Under the pieces are notes generated by a model, which made no database searches, was not told the origin of the DNA, and saw only the letters and a program-made list of their open reading frames with translations. From assembly GCF_000961095.1 (NCBI RefSeq), contig NZ_CP011058.1, positions 1,517,001 through 1,581,000 on the forward strand: a DNA stretch of 64,000 nucleotides, read 5' to 3'. This DNA comes from Paenibacillus beijingensis (lineage in GTDB: Bacteria > Bacillota > Bacilli > Paenibacillales > Paenibacillaceae). The position numbers were made by a program, and so were the translations under genes. Below are positions 16,660 through 25,679 of this stretch, piece by piece; within the stretch, counting starts at the first letter, position 1; each line of letters starts with the position of its first letter.

Positions 16660-17000
16660 CTGTCTCATAAGTATTCACATGAATGAGCGAGTCCTAAATA
16701 GGACACGAGAGGACCTACAATTTCGCTGAAGTGCACCCCTTAGAATGGACATTGAGAAAAGACCTCTCAGTGACGATTCATCGCTGGCAAAGCGGAGTCG
16801 GAGATCCTTTCCTTGCTAAACCTGCGCGGAGCCGGAGGTTCTTTTCTCGCTAAACCTGCAAATGTGCAGGTATCACCGATCGAAAACGCGTGTCTGGAGA
16901 GAAAACCTGCGATGGTGCAGGAATTCCCGGCTTTTATCGCCTGAACGAGAGCTGAGGGCGACAAAAAAAGTATATTTGCAGGAATTTTAACGTAGTCGAA
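16660..17000. repeat. gene-free stretch with repeated CCTGCA palindromes
   Basis: Between guaA and the transglutaminase gene is an 800-nt gap. Within it CCTGCAAATGTGCAGG (near 16855-16870) and CCTGCGATGGTGCAGG (near 16906-16921) are near-identical palindromic units. Related half units (GCTAAACCTGCGCGG, TTTGCAGGAATTTTAACG) occur on either side at roughly 45-60 nt spacing. GAGGCTGTCTCATAAGT near 16656-16672 and AGTGCACCCCTTAGAATGG near 16731 resemble insertion-sequence ends but no transposase is present. The stretch looks like a degenerate repeat array, not a gene. Confidence 0.5.
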
Positions 17001-17011
17001 AAATAAAAAGA

Positions 17012-17037
17012 AAAAAGATGTACGAACGCATCTTTTT
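17012..17037. terminator. bidirectional terminator-like hairpin
   Basis: AAAAAGATG (17012-17020) pairs with CATCTTTTT (17029-17037) over an 8-nt loop. No gene ends directly at it on either side, so its client is unclear. Confidence 0.55.
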
Positions 17038-17185
17038 CAAAAATCCCCCCTTCGTGCAGATTGATAAGAAAAGCTTCTATTCGAAGCCTTCTCCACGATG
17101 AATGACCCTGCGTAAGAGGTAGCTTTCCATGCGATATAAGGAAGTGAATGCTCCGAAGTTTATACTTTCTTAAATCGTAAAAACG

Positions 17186-17223
17186 AATGAACCGGCCAAG
17201 GATAGCTCCTTGATCGGTTCATT
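17186..17223 (-). terminator. terminator of the moxR-DUF58-transglutaminase operon
   Basis: AATGAACCGATCAAGGA and TCCTTGGCCGGTTCATT pair with one or two mismatches and a 4-nt loop. CGTTTTT follows on the minus strand. Confidence 0.85.
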
Positions 17224-17267
17224 TACGCTATAAAGCCTACTTATGGGATAGCCCCTTCCCGTTCCCG

Positions 17268-20200
17268 CTACAATGACGGACGGTTCCGATGTCCTGCCTC
17301 GATGTGCTTATTATTGGCCGTCTGCTCTCGTTCAATCCTTTTTTGGGCCGGGGAACGATAGGTTCTCCCCGCAAGCAGCCGGGCGGCCGCTGCCTCCAGA
17401 TCGTCCGGCGCGGGGCCGATCCAGCGGTCCGGCCTGTCGTAGCGGGCCGCCTCATCCCAGCGGGCAAGCCGCTGCAGCGCATCCGCCTGCGGCGGCGGCA
17501 GCGATGCCGCCAGCGCAGCGGCATAGCCGCGCACGGTCCGCTGCAGCGGAGGCGAGCCAAGCCGCCGGTGCAGCAGCCGCCACAGCGCGCCCGCCGCCGC
17601 AAGAAAGGCGGCGCGCGGGTCCGCGGCGCGGCGAGAGCCGGAGCCGCCGCGCGGCGGTAGCGGCGCGGGCGCGGGCTGCGGTGACTGCGACGCGGGTAGC
17701 ACGGACGCGGACACCGGTGAGTGCGACGCGAGTGGCACGGACGCGGACACCGGTGAGTGCGACGCGAGTGGCACGGACCCGGGCTGCGCGGGCCCGGCCG
17801 GCGCGGGCGTCGGGCTGCGCTGCGCAGCTGCCGCGGCGGCGGCGGCAACGGCGCGCCGGTAGCGGCGCAGCGCCAGTGCCAGCGCGAGGAGGCCGCGCAG
17901 CCGCCGCGAGCCAAGCGCGGCTGCCAGCGCCAGCGCTGCGGCAACGGCGGCAATGGCGGCGGCCGGCTCGGACGCCGCCCATGCGGCGAGACGGGTGCCC
18001 GAAGCCGCGGCGGAAGCGGCCAGTTCAGCCGCATGGAGCAGCGATGAGCGGACCGCCCCGATCATGCCCGATCCCGGCTCCCCGAACCAGGCCGGCTCCG
18101 CGTCCGGGACGGCCATATCCCAGCCGTCCGGCAGCGAAGCCGGTCGGCCCGCGAGCGCGCTTGCCGCTTCCGCCGGAACCGGCTGCGCGAAGCCCGGCGT
18201 CGGATCGAACGGCACCCAGCCCGCGCCGGGAAAATAAACCTCCACCCAAGCGTGTGCATCCTTGGCCCGCACCAAGTACGTATGTCCGGCTTGCCCGGCA
18301 GCAAGGTCCGCGCGATCGGCACCGGAAGTTTTCGGACCGGCTTGGATGTCCATGCCGCCATCCGCCGTCTGCTCCCCGGCGGCAAATCCTTTGACCCAGC
18401 GGACCGGAATGCCCTGCGTGCGCAGCATTACGGCCATCGCCGTCGAGAAATGAACGCAGTAGCCCTGCTTTTGCTCAAACAGAAACCGGTCGGCCAAATC
18501 TTCGCCGGAAGCCGGCAGCGACGTGTCTGCTGTCGTATATGAATAACGGCTTTTAAGAAAATGTTCCACCGCTTTCACCTGATCGTAGCGGTTCGTTCCC
18601 GCCGCCTGTACAATTTGTCCCGCGAGCTCCCCGACCCTGTCCGGCAGCGCGGCCGGAAGCTGGATATAGGGAAGCAAGCCCGTTTCGTCTTCTCTCTCCG
18701 CAGCGGTGTTTGCCTCGCCGTCTCCGCTTTGGCGCAGCCGCTCGGGATCGGTCACAGGCAGCACCGATTGAATCGCATAGGCCGAGATCGCTGCGCTTGC
18801 GGAAGCCGGATAAAGCGCTCCCGAATTCACATCCTGCAAATAGGCCGTCAAATTCCGCTGCGGCGGCGCCGTCTGCAGCTGCAGCACACGCGCTTCCGTT
18901 CCCGCTGCGAACAGCGGCATTCCTCGCGCCGGGGCCGCCATACGGACAGTCTGCGTTACAACGCTTCCTTCGCGGTTATCAGACGATTGCGCCGCCGTTC
19001 CGACCGAATGCGGCTCGATTTCCAGCTTTTTCATCAGCCTGCCGTCCTCGCTCCATCCTCTCCCGTCGTAGACCGCTTTTGTCTCGCCCCGCCAATATAA
19101 AGGGAGCGGAGAAACGCCGATGAAAACCGGTGTCTCATCAAGCGTTAGCGGAGCGCCGAGCATACGGTCGTCGACTCCGTAGCCGCTCAGCGCCGGGCCA
19201 ATTCCGGACATTCCGTAGCCGCTTCCTCCCAGCTCCTGCCGGGCGGAAGATTCGATCGTCTCCCTGATTCTGTCTTGGGCATGCACGGCCCAGGCAGCCG
19301 GCTGGGAGATGCGCTGTTTGTCCGCTGCGAAAGCCGCGCCGCAAGCCGTCAGCAGCACGACCACTGCAAGCGAAGCCGCCCACCAGCGCAGCGGCGGCAT
19401 ATAGCCTTGGCTGAGCGGACGCTCCGCGCTGCGGCCTCCGGATGGAGGAGATGACGTTAGCGGCGCCTGATTATCGGCTGCGGGAACTCCAGGAGCAGCG
19501 GAAGCTGCAGAATTGAACGGGCCGGATGCAAGTTCCTGTATCCGCCCGAAGTTTTCGCCGCCGGCATGTCGCCGGCCGTAAATCCCGCTGCCCGCAAGTT
19601 TGCGGCCGTGAAGCTCACTGCCGGCAATTCTGCGAATTCTGGCAGGGGTAAGCAGCGCGGCCAGCAGCAGCCCTTCGGCAAAAATGCGCAGCAGGGCGTC
19701 CAGCGGATCGAGACCGAACCATGCATAAAGGGCGAGCAGGTAGCTTGCTGTCAGAAACATCAGTCCGAGGCCCCACTGCCGTATCCATACGAGCGACTGA
19801 AGAGCGGTTGACAGCATGGCAAGGCCGGCGAACAAAAGCATCATTTTCAGCGAGTCAGACATCGCCAATAATCCGCCGTGAAGCAGATGACCCGTATCCT
19901 GCCAAATCTGCCCCGGCAGCTGCAGTACCCGCTCAGGCAGCGAAGAGCCCAGCTCCGGAACCGATGCCGCCGTAAAGACGGCGCACATGAGACCGTTCAG
20001 CAGCATCGCCACCGGCCATGGAAGTATAAACAGGCCGATCGCCAAAAAGCCCGCTGCGGCCACGATCAGCGCAATAAGCCGGTGCGGCTCGCTCCATCCG
20101 GGTACCGATTGCAGCGGAAGCAGCCACTCTGCGAACAGGCCGAGCAGCAGCAGGCTGGCGGCAGCCCGCAGCCCCAGCGGCATGAAGCCGCCCATCAGCT

Positions 20201-20408
20201 CCCGGACAGAGGCGGAATGAGTCCGCCGCTCCGGCATAGGCGCTCTTCTCTTCAACCCGGCCGGGATCATTGTCTGAGACGGGATTACCGTATCAACGCA
20301 TTTTGCTGCATCCGCCGCAACCGGCCCCGGACCCGCGGCCTTCCGCTTCGGCTCCGCTGTAAAGCGTGATTGTCCCTCTTGTTGAGCGCTCTTATCGTTC
20401 CGACGCAT
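17268..20408 (-). CDS. membrane transglutaminase-like protein (TgpA/DUF3488-DUF4129 type)
   Basis: The protein is 1046 residues. An N-terminal block of membrane segments (about residues 75-250) and another at about 345-365 precede an extracellular transglutaminase-core domain. Its triad is visible: Cys in QGYCVHFSTAM near residue 650, His in KDAHAWVEVYF near 717, Asp in PFDPTPGF near 732. A further membrane segment (AAAIAAVAAALALAAALG) and a C-terminal cytoplasmic DUF4129-like tail follow. Low-complexity Ala/Pro linkers, including a 12-residue tandem repeat, separate the last parts. Its ATG overlaps the end of the DUF58 gene by 17 nt. moxR-DUF58-TgpA is a conserved trio, presumed to act on cell-surface proteins; the reaction is unproven. 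Confidence 0.9.
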   Translation of the reverse strand: MRRNDKSAQQEGQSRFTAEPKRKAAGPGPVAADAAKCVDTVIPSQTMIPAGLKRRAPMPERRTHSASVRELMGGFMPLGLRAAASLLLLGLFAEWLLPLQSVPGWSEPHRLIALIVAAAGFLAIGLFILPWPVAMLLNGLMCAVFTAASVPELGSSLPERVLQLPGQIWQDTGHLLHGGLLAMSDSLKMMLLFAGLAMLSTALQSLVWIRQWGLGLMFLTASYLLALYAWFGLDPLDALLRIFAEGLLLAALLTPARIRRIAGSELHGRKLAGSGIYGRRHAGGENFGRIQELASGPFNSAASAAPGVPAADNQAPLTSSPPSGGRSAERPLSQGYMPPLRWWAASLAVVVLLTACGAAFAADKQRISQPAAWAVHAQDRIRETIESSARQELGGSGYGMSGIGPALSGYGVDDRMLGAPLTLDETPVFIGVSPLPLYWRGETKAVYDGRGWSEDGRLMKKLEIEPHSVGTAAQSSDNREGSVVTQTVRMAAPARGMPLFAAGTEARVLQLQTAPPQRNLTAYLQDVNSGALYPASASAAISAYAIQSVLPVTDPERLRQSGDGEANTAAEREDETGLLPYIQLPAALPDRVGELAGQIVQAAGTNRYDQVKAVEHFLKSRYSYTTADTSLPASGEDLADRFLFEQKQGYCVHFSTAMAVMLRTQGIPVRWVKGFAAGEQTADGGMDIQAGPKTSGADRADLAAGQAGHTYLVRAKDAHAWVEVYFPGAGWVPFDPTPGFAQPVPAEAASALAGRPASLPDGWDMAVPDAEPAWFGEPGSGMIGAVRSSLLHAAELAASAAASGTRLAAWAASEPAAAIAAVAAALALAAALGSRRLRGLLALALALRRYRRAVAAAAAAAAQRSPTPAPAGPAQPGSVPLASHSPVSASVPLASHSPVSASVLPASQSPQPAPAPLPPRGGSGSRRAADPRAAFLAAAGALWRLLHRRLGSPPLQRTVRGYAAALAASLPPPQADALQRLARWDEAARYDRPDRWIGPAPDDLEAAAARLLAGRTYRSPAQKRIEREQTANNKHIEAGHRNRPSL
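17686..17784 (-). repeat. 36-bp tandem repeat inside the transglutaminase gene
   Basis: A 36-bp unit coding for SASVPLASHSPV is repeated about two and a half times, followed by a degenerate SASVLPASQSPQ unit. It is in frame and has no spacers, so it is a coding minisatellite in the linker before the C-terminal tail. Confidence 0.8.
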
Positions 20409-21822
20409 GGCGGACGCCTCCTTTCGCCGCAGTGCGTTCGTCTTCGCCGCCTGCGTCCGGAAGCTGCACCCATCTCACTTTAATGCCGGACACTTCCGCC
20501 TGCCGCTGCCGCTCAAGCATTGCCGCAGACAGAACGGAGCGGCGCACGATAACCGCCAGCTCCAGCCGGAAGCCGGCTGCGGCCGCACGCTCGGCCAGCC
20601 GCAGTAGGCCGCTTCCGTCCCGCCAGCATGCGGTGACGAACAGCATCGCTGCGCCCCGCGGCAGCGGCGCGGCGGCAGCGAGCCCCGCGAGCTCGAGCGG
20701 GGCTTCGCCGGCGTCCATGCGCATCCGCGCCAGCCGCTCGGCCGCGCGGGCTACGCCCTGCCGGTCGCCGGCAGCGACAGTAAGCGCCTCGCCGGCTCCG
20801 CCAAGCAGACGGACGCCGCAGCCGCCAAATACGGCACGGCCGATCATTTCCAGCGTCAAGGAGGCGCAATCGTTGAACAGCCGGTCGCTTGATTCATATG
20901 ACTGCTCCGCCGTATCGAGCACGATCAGCATATAGGGCGGATCTTCAGGGTGACGCAGCTTCGTCCGCATGCCCCGCCCTTTAGCATCCGCGCGCCAGTC
21001 GATATGCCGAAGCGGATCGCCGGGGTGGTACGCGCGGCTGTCAATGCCGCCTCCCGGCTCCCGCCGTTTCCGCCCCGTGGCGGTCTCTTCTCCGGCATGC
21101 AGCTTCTGCCGGCCTCCGCGCGGATTATTCGAAGCGACAGCGCTGTGATCCGGCTGCTTTGCCAGCGGCAGCTGACCCGGCGGCACGACGATTTCGCCGT
21201 CGCACGCATAAGTCCGCCGTACCGCCGTAAGCCCGAACAGATCGCCCGCCGTCACCGTGACGGCGCGGAAGCGGTGCGCGCCGCGCCGCAGCCGCCCGGT
21301 TGAATAGCGAACGCTCCACTTCCGCGTGAACCAGGGCAGCACGAGCTGATCATAAACGGCCGGCCGCTTGGACACGGCGCTCTCATTGACCAGCTCTTCG
21401 CGGATGTGAAGCCAAACCAGGGGCAGCACGACCCGGCCGCGGACAACTTTTAGCGTCAGCTCCACGTCCGCAGCCCCTTCCTCTCCGCGGCGCAGCGGAG
21501 CGGCGGCGTCGATTGTCCGGACCGCTTCCAGCTCGCCGAGCGACAGACGCGGCGCAACCCAACAAAAGAGCATCAAGCCGCCAAGGCCGGCGGCCGCAAA
21601 CCATTCCGCCGCGCCACCGCGCAGAAGGACGGCCGTCAAGCTTCCGGCCCACAGCAGCGCCAGCGCGGTCCATGCCGCCCGGCGCGGACGCGGCGCTCCT
21701 GCAGCTTCGCACTCCGCCCCGCCTATCCGCCAGCTCTCCGCACGGACCTCGTCTTTCGCCCCGCTCATCGGCGTCCCGCCTTCGGGCACGCCCGCACGCA
21801 TCCCGTCCTTCGCCCCGCTCAT
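20392..21822 (-). CDS. DUF58-domain protein (von Willebrand-like)
   Basis: The protein is 476 residues. Two hydrophobic stretches lie near residues 50-85, then a beta-rich region, and the DUF58 signature PLRHIDWRADAKGRGM near residue 270 with VLDTAEQS of the vWA-like fold after it. The function is unknown; it is always found with MoxR ATPases and is thought to be a MoxR client or adaptor. The ATG at 21822 overlaps the moxR stop (ATGA). A second in-frame ATG at 21768 lies in a 54-bp duplicated segment and could also be used. Confidence 0.87.
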   Translation of the reverse strand: MSGAKDGMRAGVPEGGTPMSGAKDEVRAESWRIGGAECEAAGAPRPRRAAWTALALLWAGSLTAVLLRGGAAEWFAAAGLGGLMLFCWVAPRLSLGELEAVRTIDAAAPLRRGEEGAADVELTLKVVRGRVVLPLVWLHIREELVNESAVSKRPAVYDQLVLPWFTRKWSVRYSTGRLRRGAHRFRAVTVTAGDLFGLTAVRRTYACDGEIVVPPGQLPLAKQPDHSAVASNNPRGGRQKLHAGEETATGRKRREPGGGIDSRAYHPGDPLRHIDWRADAKGRGMRTKLRHPEDPPYMLIVLDTAEQSYESSDRLFNDCASLTLEMIGRAVFGGCGVRLLGGAGEALTVAAGDRQGVARAAERLARMRMDAGEAPLELAGLAAAAPLPRGAAMLFVTACWRDGSGLLRLAERAAAAGFRLELAVIVRRSVLSAAMLERQRQAEVSGIKVRWVQLPDAGGEDERTAAKGGVRHASER

Positions 21823-21840
21823 CGGCGCCCCGCCTTCCGG
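21739..21840 (-). repeat. 54-bp tandem duplication at the moxR/DUF58 junction
   Basis: The segment coding PEGGxPMSGAKD is present twice, 54 bp apart. The first copy spans the moxR stop and DUF58 start; the second carries the alternative in-frame ATG at 21768 with the same upstream GAAGGCGGG context. Confidence 0.8.
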
Positions 21841-22862
21841 CCGGCGGACGACGGGAGCGGCACTTCGCTTAAAATCCGCGACAGCGCCGCTTCCGAGCCT
21901 CCGGCCTGCGGGACGCCGTATACGCCGCGCGCGGCCAGCCGGTGAAGCAGCACCGGCTGCGCCGTCGCGAGCAGATCGTCGGGAAGGACAAAGCCCCGTC
22001 CTTCCATATAGGCCCTCGCCTGCGATGCGCGCAGCCAGTCGCGCGAAGCGCGGGGGCTCGCCCCGAGCGCCAGCTCCGGCGCCCGGCGCGTCGCCGCGGC
22101 GACGCGCACCGCATATGCGAGCAGCTCGCCCTGGACATGCACGCGCGCCGCTTCGCTGCGCATCCGCAGCCACTCCTCCGGCAGCACGACGGGACGAAGC
22201 TGCTCCGGCTGCGGCAGCGTTCCTTCCGCCATCCCCTCCAGCATGCGCACCTCTTCATTCTCGTCCGGATATCCGACGGACAGCCGCATCATAAAGCGGT
22301 CCAGCTGCGCTTCCGGCAGCGGATACGTCCCTTCGCAATCCAGCGGATTTTGCGTTGCGATCAGAATGAACGGCTCCGGCAGCTTCCGCGTCTCGCCGTC
22401 CACCGTCACGCGCCGCTCCTCCATGACCTCGAGCAGCGCCGACTGCGTGCGCGGCGACGCCCGGTTCAATTCGTCGGCCAGCACAATATTGGCCATTACC
22501 GGCCCCGGCCGGAACAAAAACTCGCCTCTGCGTACGTCCCATACCGAGCCGCCCACCACATCCGCCGGCAGCAAATCCGGCGTGAACTGAATGCGCTGAA
22601 ACTGGCCGCCCAGCAGACGGGCGAAAGCCCGCGCAAGCACCGTTTTGCCGACCCCGGGAACATCTTCAAGCAGCACATGCCCGCCCGCCAGCATCGCCGC
22701 CAGCGCCTCAGTGATCACATCCCTTTTGCCCAGCAGCACCGTTTCCGCCCTCGCGGCGATACGCGCAAGGAGAACCTCGGGCTGTTCAGGCCAGCTAACG
22801 GTCCTTTCCGTTCCCCGCCGCGCTTCCGGTTGTTCGGCAGACGGAAATTGGGGTAGAATCAT
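21819..22862 (-). CDS. MoxR-family AAA+ ATPase
   Basis: The protein is 347 residues. Walker A is EDVPGVGKT near residue 66, Walker B is IVLADELNR near 127, sensor 1 is LIATQNP, and the arginine-finger region is LPEAQLDRFMM. MoxR ATPases act as chaperones that activate or assemble vWA-containing partners, here probably the adjoining DUF58 protein. AGGAGG lies 7 nt before the ATG. It is the first gene of a three-gene translationally coupled operon. Confidence 0.94.
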   Translation of the reverse strand: MILPQFPSAEQPEARRGTERTVSWPEQPEVLLARIAARAETVLLGKRDVITEALAAMLAGGHVLLEDVPGVGKTVLARAFARLLGGQFQRIQFTPDLLPADVVGGSVWDVRRGEFLFRPGPVMANIVLADELNRASPRTQSALLEVMEERRVTVDGETRKLPEPFILIATQNPLDCEGTYPLPEAQLDRFMMRLSVGYPDENEEVRMLEGMAEGTLPQPEQLRPVVLPEEWLRMRSEAARVHVQGELLAYAVRVAAATRRAPELALGASPRASRDWLRASQARAYMEGRGFVLPDDLLATAQPVLLHRLAARGVYGVPQAGGSEAALSRILSEVPLPSSAGRKAGRR

Positions 22863-22943
22863 CGTTATCCCTCCTGGAAATCTCTTAATCTATCTATCTT
22901 CCAGTTTGGCCAAACGAATCTTCCTTTACACCTGCAGCCCGCC

Positions 22944-24629
22944 TTACGCGGCAACAGCCCAAATTTCCCGCTGCCCGTCCTTCTCCGTCAAGGTTGCAAG
23001 CTCCAGCCCGAACAGCCGCAGAACGTCTTTTACCGGCGCGTTCATCGTGCCTGCCTGCAATTCGTACATCTTATCGGGCAAAATGACGCCCTCGCCTCCC
23101 GCAAGCGACACCGTCACCGTCCGGTCGGCAGCGTTCCACGCGACTTGTCCGCCGAGCGCTTCGACCAGCTTGCGCACCGGCACGTTCCAACGGTCGTTCC
23201 GCAGCGCAAACTCCCCGTCTGCAAAGTCGACCGTCTGCCCGAGCGCGCGCACGGCCAGCCCCAGATCCGCAGCGGCAAGCTGCGCTTCCCCGTTTCCGCC
23301 CGCCGGACTCGTTCCTGACCCCGGACCTTTTCCTGCCACCGCTGTGCCCGCTTTCTTCCCCGGTCCCGATCCTGCTGCTCCAGCTCCTTGCCCTGTTCCT
23401 GCCACCGTCCCCGATCCTGTTGCTCCTGCTACTTTCCCCGCGCCGGCCAACTTCCCAGGTCCCGCTGCGCCAGCTTCCTGTCCCGATCCGGCTCCCTGCC
23501 ATACGCCTGTTCCCGATCCTGCGACGGCAGCCGTGCGCCACACGGCAGGCGCCTGCCGCACCAGCCCCGCCACCTGCGCCGAAGTCGGAGCCGGACGGGC
23601 CCACTTCAGTTTTTTCGCAACCGGAAAGACGACCGGCTTCACGCGCTCCGTTAAAGGCGCAAACTGATAACCTTTGTTTTTGTAATAGTCAATCGTTTCC
23701 TGCAGCGCCTTCACCGTCTCATCATGGCCGGATCCGTCGTGCATCAGCAAAATAAGCTCGTGCGCCAGCTTCGAATGCCTGATGTTCGAGACGATCTCCG
23801 ACGCCGGGACGCCGACGCGCTTCGAATCGCCGCTGTCCACATTCCAATCGACCATCACATAACCGGCCTGCTTCATCGCATCGAAATAGCCTTTGTCGAA
23901 GTTGCTGTACGTGCCTCCCGGCGCGCGCACAAACCGCGTCACAACGCCTTGTTTGGCAAGCGCCGCTTCCGTTTTCCCGATCTGGGCGGCAAATCCGCTG
24001 AAATTCCCGTAAAGCTCCTTGTATACATGATCATACGTATGATTGCCGATCGTATGCCCCTCCGCCTTCACCCGCTGCACCAGCTTCGGATTTCCCTCCA
24101 CATGCTCGCCGACCATAAAAAAACTCGCCTGGATGCCGTTTTTCTTCAAAATATCCAGCACCTTGACCGTATTGGCGCTTGGTCCGTCGTCAAACGTAAG
24201 ATACACGGTCGGCTGCTGCGGACGATCGTACCTGCCGCCGCCCTTTGCTTGTCCGGTCTTTACCCGCTCTTTCGGCACGGCCGCCGTCTTTGGAGCTCTC
24301 TCCCCTGAAGCTTTCGCACCGGCCGATGACGCCATGCGCGGAACCGAACCTGCGCCCGCCGCTAAAGAAGCCGCTTTCACAATGCCGGAGCTTTCTCCGG
24401 ATCTATCTTTCACCCGCGCCTGTTCCGTTTGTTTCCGGTCAGCCGCCGCGCCTGTTTCCTTTCCCAAATGAGGAGCCTCCGCGGCATTCGCGTAAACGGC
24501 CTCAGCCGATTCCGCAGCGGGAACGTTTTCGCTAATCGCCTGCTTCCGATCCCCCAATGCCCCCGCCGTCCCCAGCATGCCCACCGTTAGCACCATCGCT
24601 CCAATCGTTATCCGAAGCCACGCTCTCAT
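22944..24629 (-). CDS. secreted polysaccharide deacetylase with C-terminal stalk domain
   Basis: The protein is 561 residues. A signal peptide or anchor is at residues 5-25, then an Ala-rich spacer. A NodB/CE4 deacetylase domain spans about 138-335, with TFDDGPS (metal Asp), NHTYDH (metal His pair), RAPGGTYSNF and LMHDGSGHDET. A Gly/Ala/Lys-rich linker of about 100 residues made of AGSGTG/AGAAG-like units follows, then a copper-amine-oxidase-like stalk domain (VPVRKLVEALGGQVAWNA). It should deacetylate peptidoglycan or another N-acetylglucosamine polymer outside the cell, with the stalk perhaps binding wall. GGAGG lies close before the ATG. Confidence 0.9.
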   Translation of the reverse strand: MRAWLRITIGAMVLTVGMLGTAGALGDRKQAISENVPAAESAEAVYANAAEAPHLGKETGAAADRKQTEQARVKDRSGESSGIVKAASLAAGAGSVPRMASSAGAKASGERAPKTAAVPKERVKTGQAKGGGRYDRPQQPTVYLTFDDGPSANTVKVLDILKKNGIQASFFMVGEHVEGNPKLVQRVKAEGHTIGNHTYDHVYKELYGNFSGFAAQIGKTEAALAKQGVVTRFVRAPGGTYSNFDKGYFDAMKQAGYVMVDWNVDSGDSKRVGVPASEIVSNIRHSKLAHELILLMHDGSGHDETVKALQETIDYYKNKGYQFAPLTERVKPVVFPVAKKLKWARPAPTSAQVAGLVRQAPAVWRTAAVAGSGTGVWQGAGSGQEAGAAGPGKLAGAGKVAGATGSGTVAGTGQGAGAAGSGPGKKAGTAVAGKGPGSGTSPAGGNGEAQLAAADLGLAVRALGQTVDFADGEFALRNDRWNVPVRKLVEALGGQVAWNAADRTVTVSLAGGEGVILPDKMYELQAGTMNAPVKDVLRLFGLELATLTEKDGQREIWAVAA

Positions 24630-24727
24630 ACGCCCTCCGCACCTTTCTTTCTATCAATTGATTGGCATCCTTCTGCTAGAAATGTATGAGAGATCGCCTA
24701 ACGCTAATACCGTCAACGGCACAAAAA

Positions 24728-24754
24728 AACCTTAGTCCTCTATGAACTAAGGTT
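24728..24754 (-). terminator. terminator after clpP
   Basis: AACCTTAGT and ACTAAGGTT form a 9-bp stem with a 9-nt loop, followed on the minus strand by TTTTT. Confidence 0.85.
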
Positions 24755-24907
24755 GCCGTAAAATCGAATATTTTTCAACCGCTTTGTTTGTCGAAAAAAA
24801 CCGTTTTATGCAGCATTTACAAGGCTTTTTCGAAACCGGATAACAGTTGGTTCAGAGCAACTCTTTTGCCGTCATCCATATCCTTTTTTTCGATAAAATA
24901 CGACCCG

Positions 24908-25486
24908 TCAGCTTGCGATAATGCTGTCGATCAAGCCGTACTCGACCGCTTCCTCCGCGCTCATGTAACGGTCCCGGTCCGTATCCTTGTCGATCCGTTC
25001 CACCGGTTGTCCCGTATGCTTCGCCAGCAGCCCGTTCAGCTTGGAGCGCGTCCGCAAAATCCATTCGGCATGAATGTGGATGTCGGAAGCCTGCCCCCGC
25101 GCCCCGCCGAGCGGCTGATGGATCATCACCTCGCTGTTTGGCAGCGCCAATCTTTTGCCCGGAGTCCCTCCCGTCAGCAGCACGGCACCGAAGCTTGCGG
25201 ACATGCCGGTGCAGATCGTCGACACATCCGGTTTAATGTACTGCATCGTATCGTAAATGGAAAAACCGGCCGTAACGGACCCTCCCGGACTGTTAATGTA
25301 CATCTGGATATCTTTGTCGGGATCTTCAGACGCCAGAAAAAGCAGCTGCGCCACGATCGAATTCGCCATCTGGTCTTCGATTTCGCCCGACACCATCACA
25401 ATCCGGTCCTTGAGCAGCCGCGAGTAGATGTCGTAGCTGCGCTCCCCCCGGTTCGTTTGTTCAACGACATAAGGAATGACACTCAT
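24908..25486 (-). CDS. clpP: ATP-dependent Clp protease proteolytic subunit
   Basis: The protein is 192 residues. This serine peptidase forms a tetradecamer that degrades substrates delivered by ClpX or ClpC. The catalytic Ser lies in GMSASFGA, His in MIHQPLGG and Asp in KDTDRDRYMS. GMSASF replaces the common GMAASM, and LLTGGTPGKRLALPNSE differs from typical major ClpP, so this may be a second paralogue. The ATG at 25486 follows AAGGAAGGGG and gives the normal N-terminus; an ATG at 25543 would add 19 atypical residues. It is a single gene. I saw no CtsR box upstream. Confidence 0.93.
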   Translation of the reverse strand: MSVIPYVVEQTNRGERSYDIYSRLLKDRIVMVSGEIEDQMANSIVAQLLFLASEDPDKDIQMYINSPGGSVTAGFSIYDTMQYIKPDVSTICTGMSASFGAVLLTGGTPGKRLALPNSEVMIHQPLGGARGQASDIHIHAEWILRTRSKLNGLLAKHTGQPVERIDKDTDRDRYMSAEEAVEYGLIDSIIAS

Positions 25487-25679
25487 CGCGATCTTCCCCT
25501 TCCTTTTTTGGAGCGGCGATTCGGCCGCCTTACTTTCATTCATCCGACGTTTCGGTGAAAAAAACGCATCGACCGCCGCTGCACAGCCCGCATGTTGATT
25601 TCCGGCAAAACGTGCCCTATTTTACGCTAGGCAACCCGGCATGGTCTCCCTTGCTCAAGCCCTGGAACGACATGCTTTG

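Noticed and set aside
16656..16760. Insertion-sequence end-like segments (GAGGCTGTCTCATAAGT, AGTGCACCCC...TGGAC)
   Set aside because: No transposase fragment or matching opposite end is visible, so I do not call a mobile element; a similar GGGGCTGTCCCAAATG at about 27704 is equally isolated.
17686..17784. Regular repeats that could suggest a CRISPR array
   Set aside because: The 36-bp units are directly abutting, in frame with the transglutaminase protein, and there are no unique spacers.
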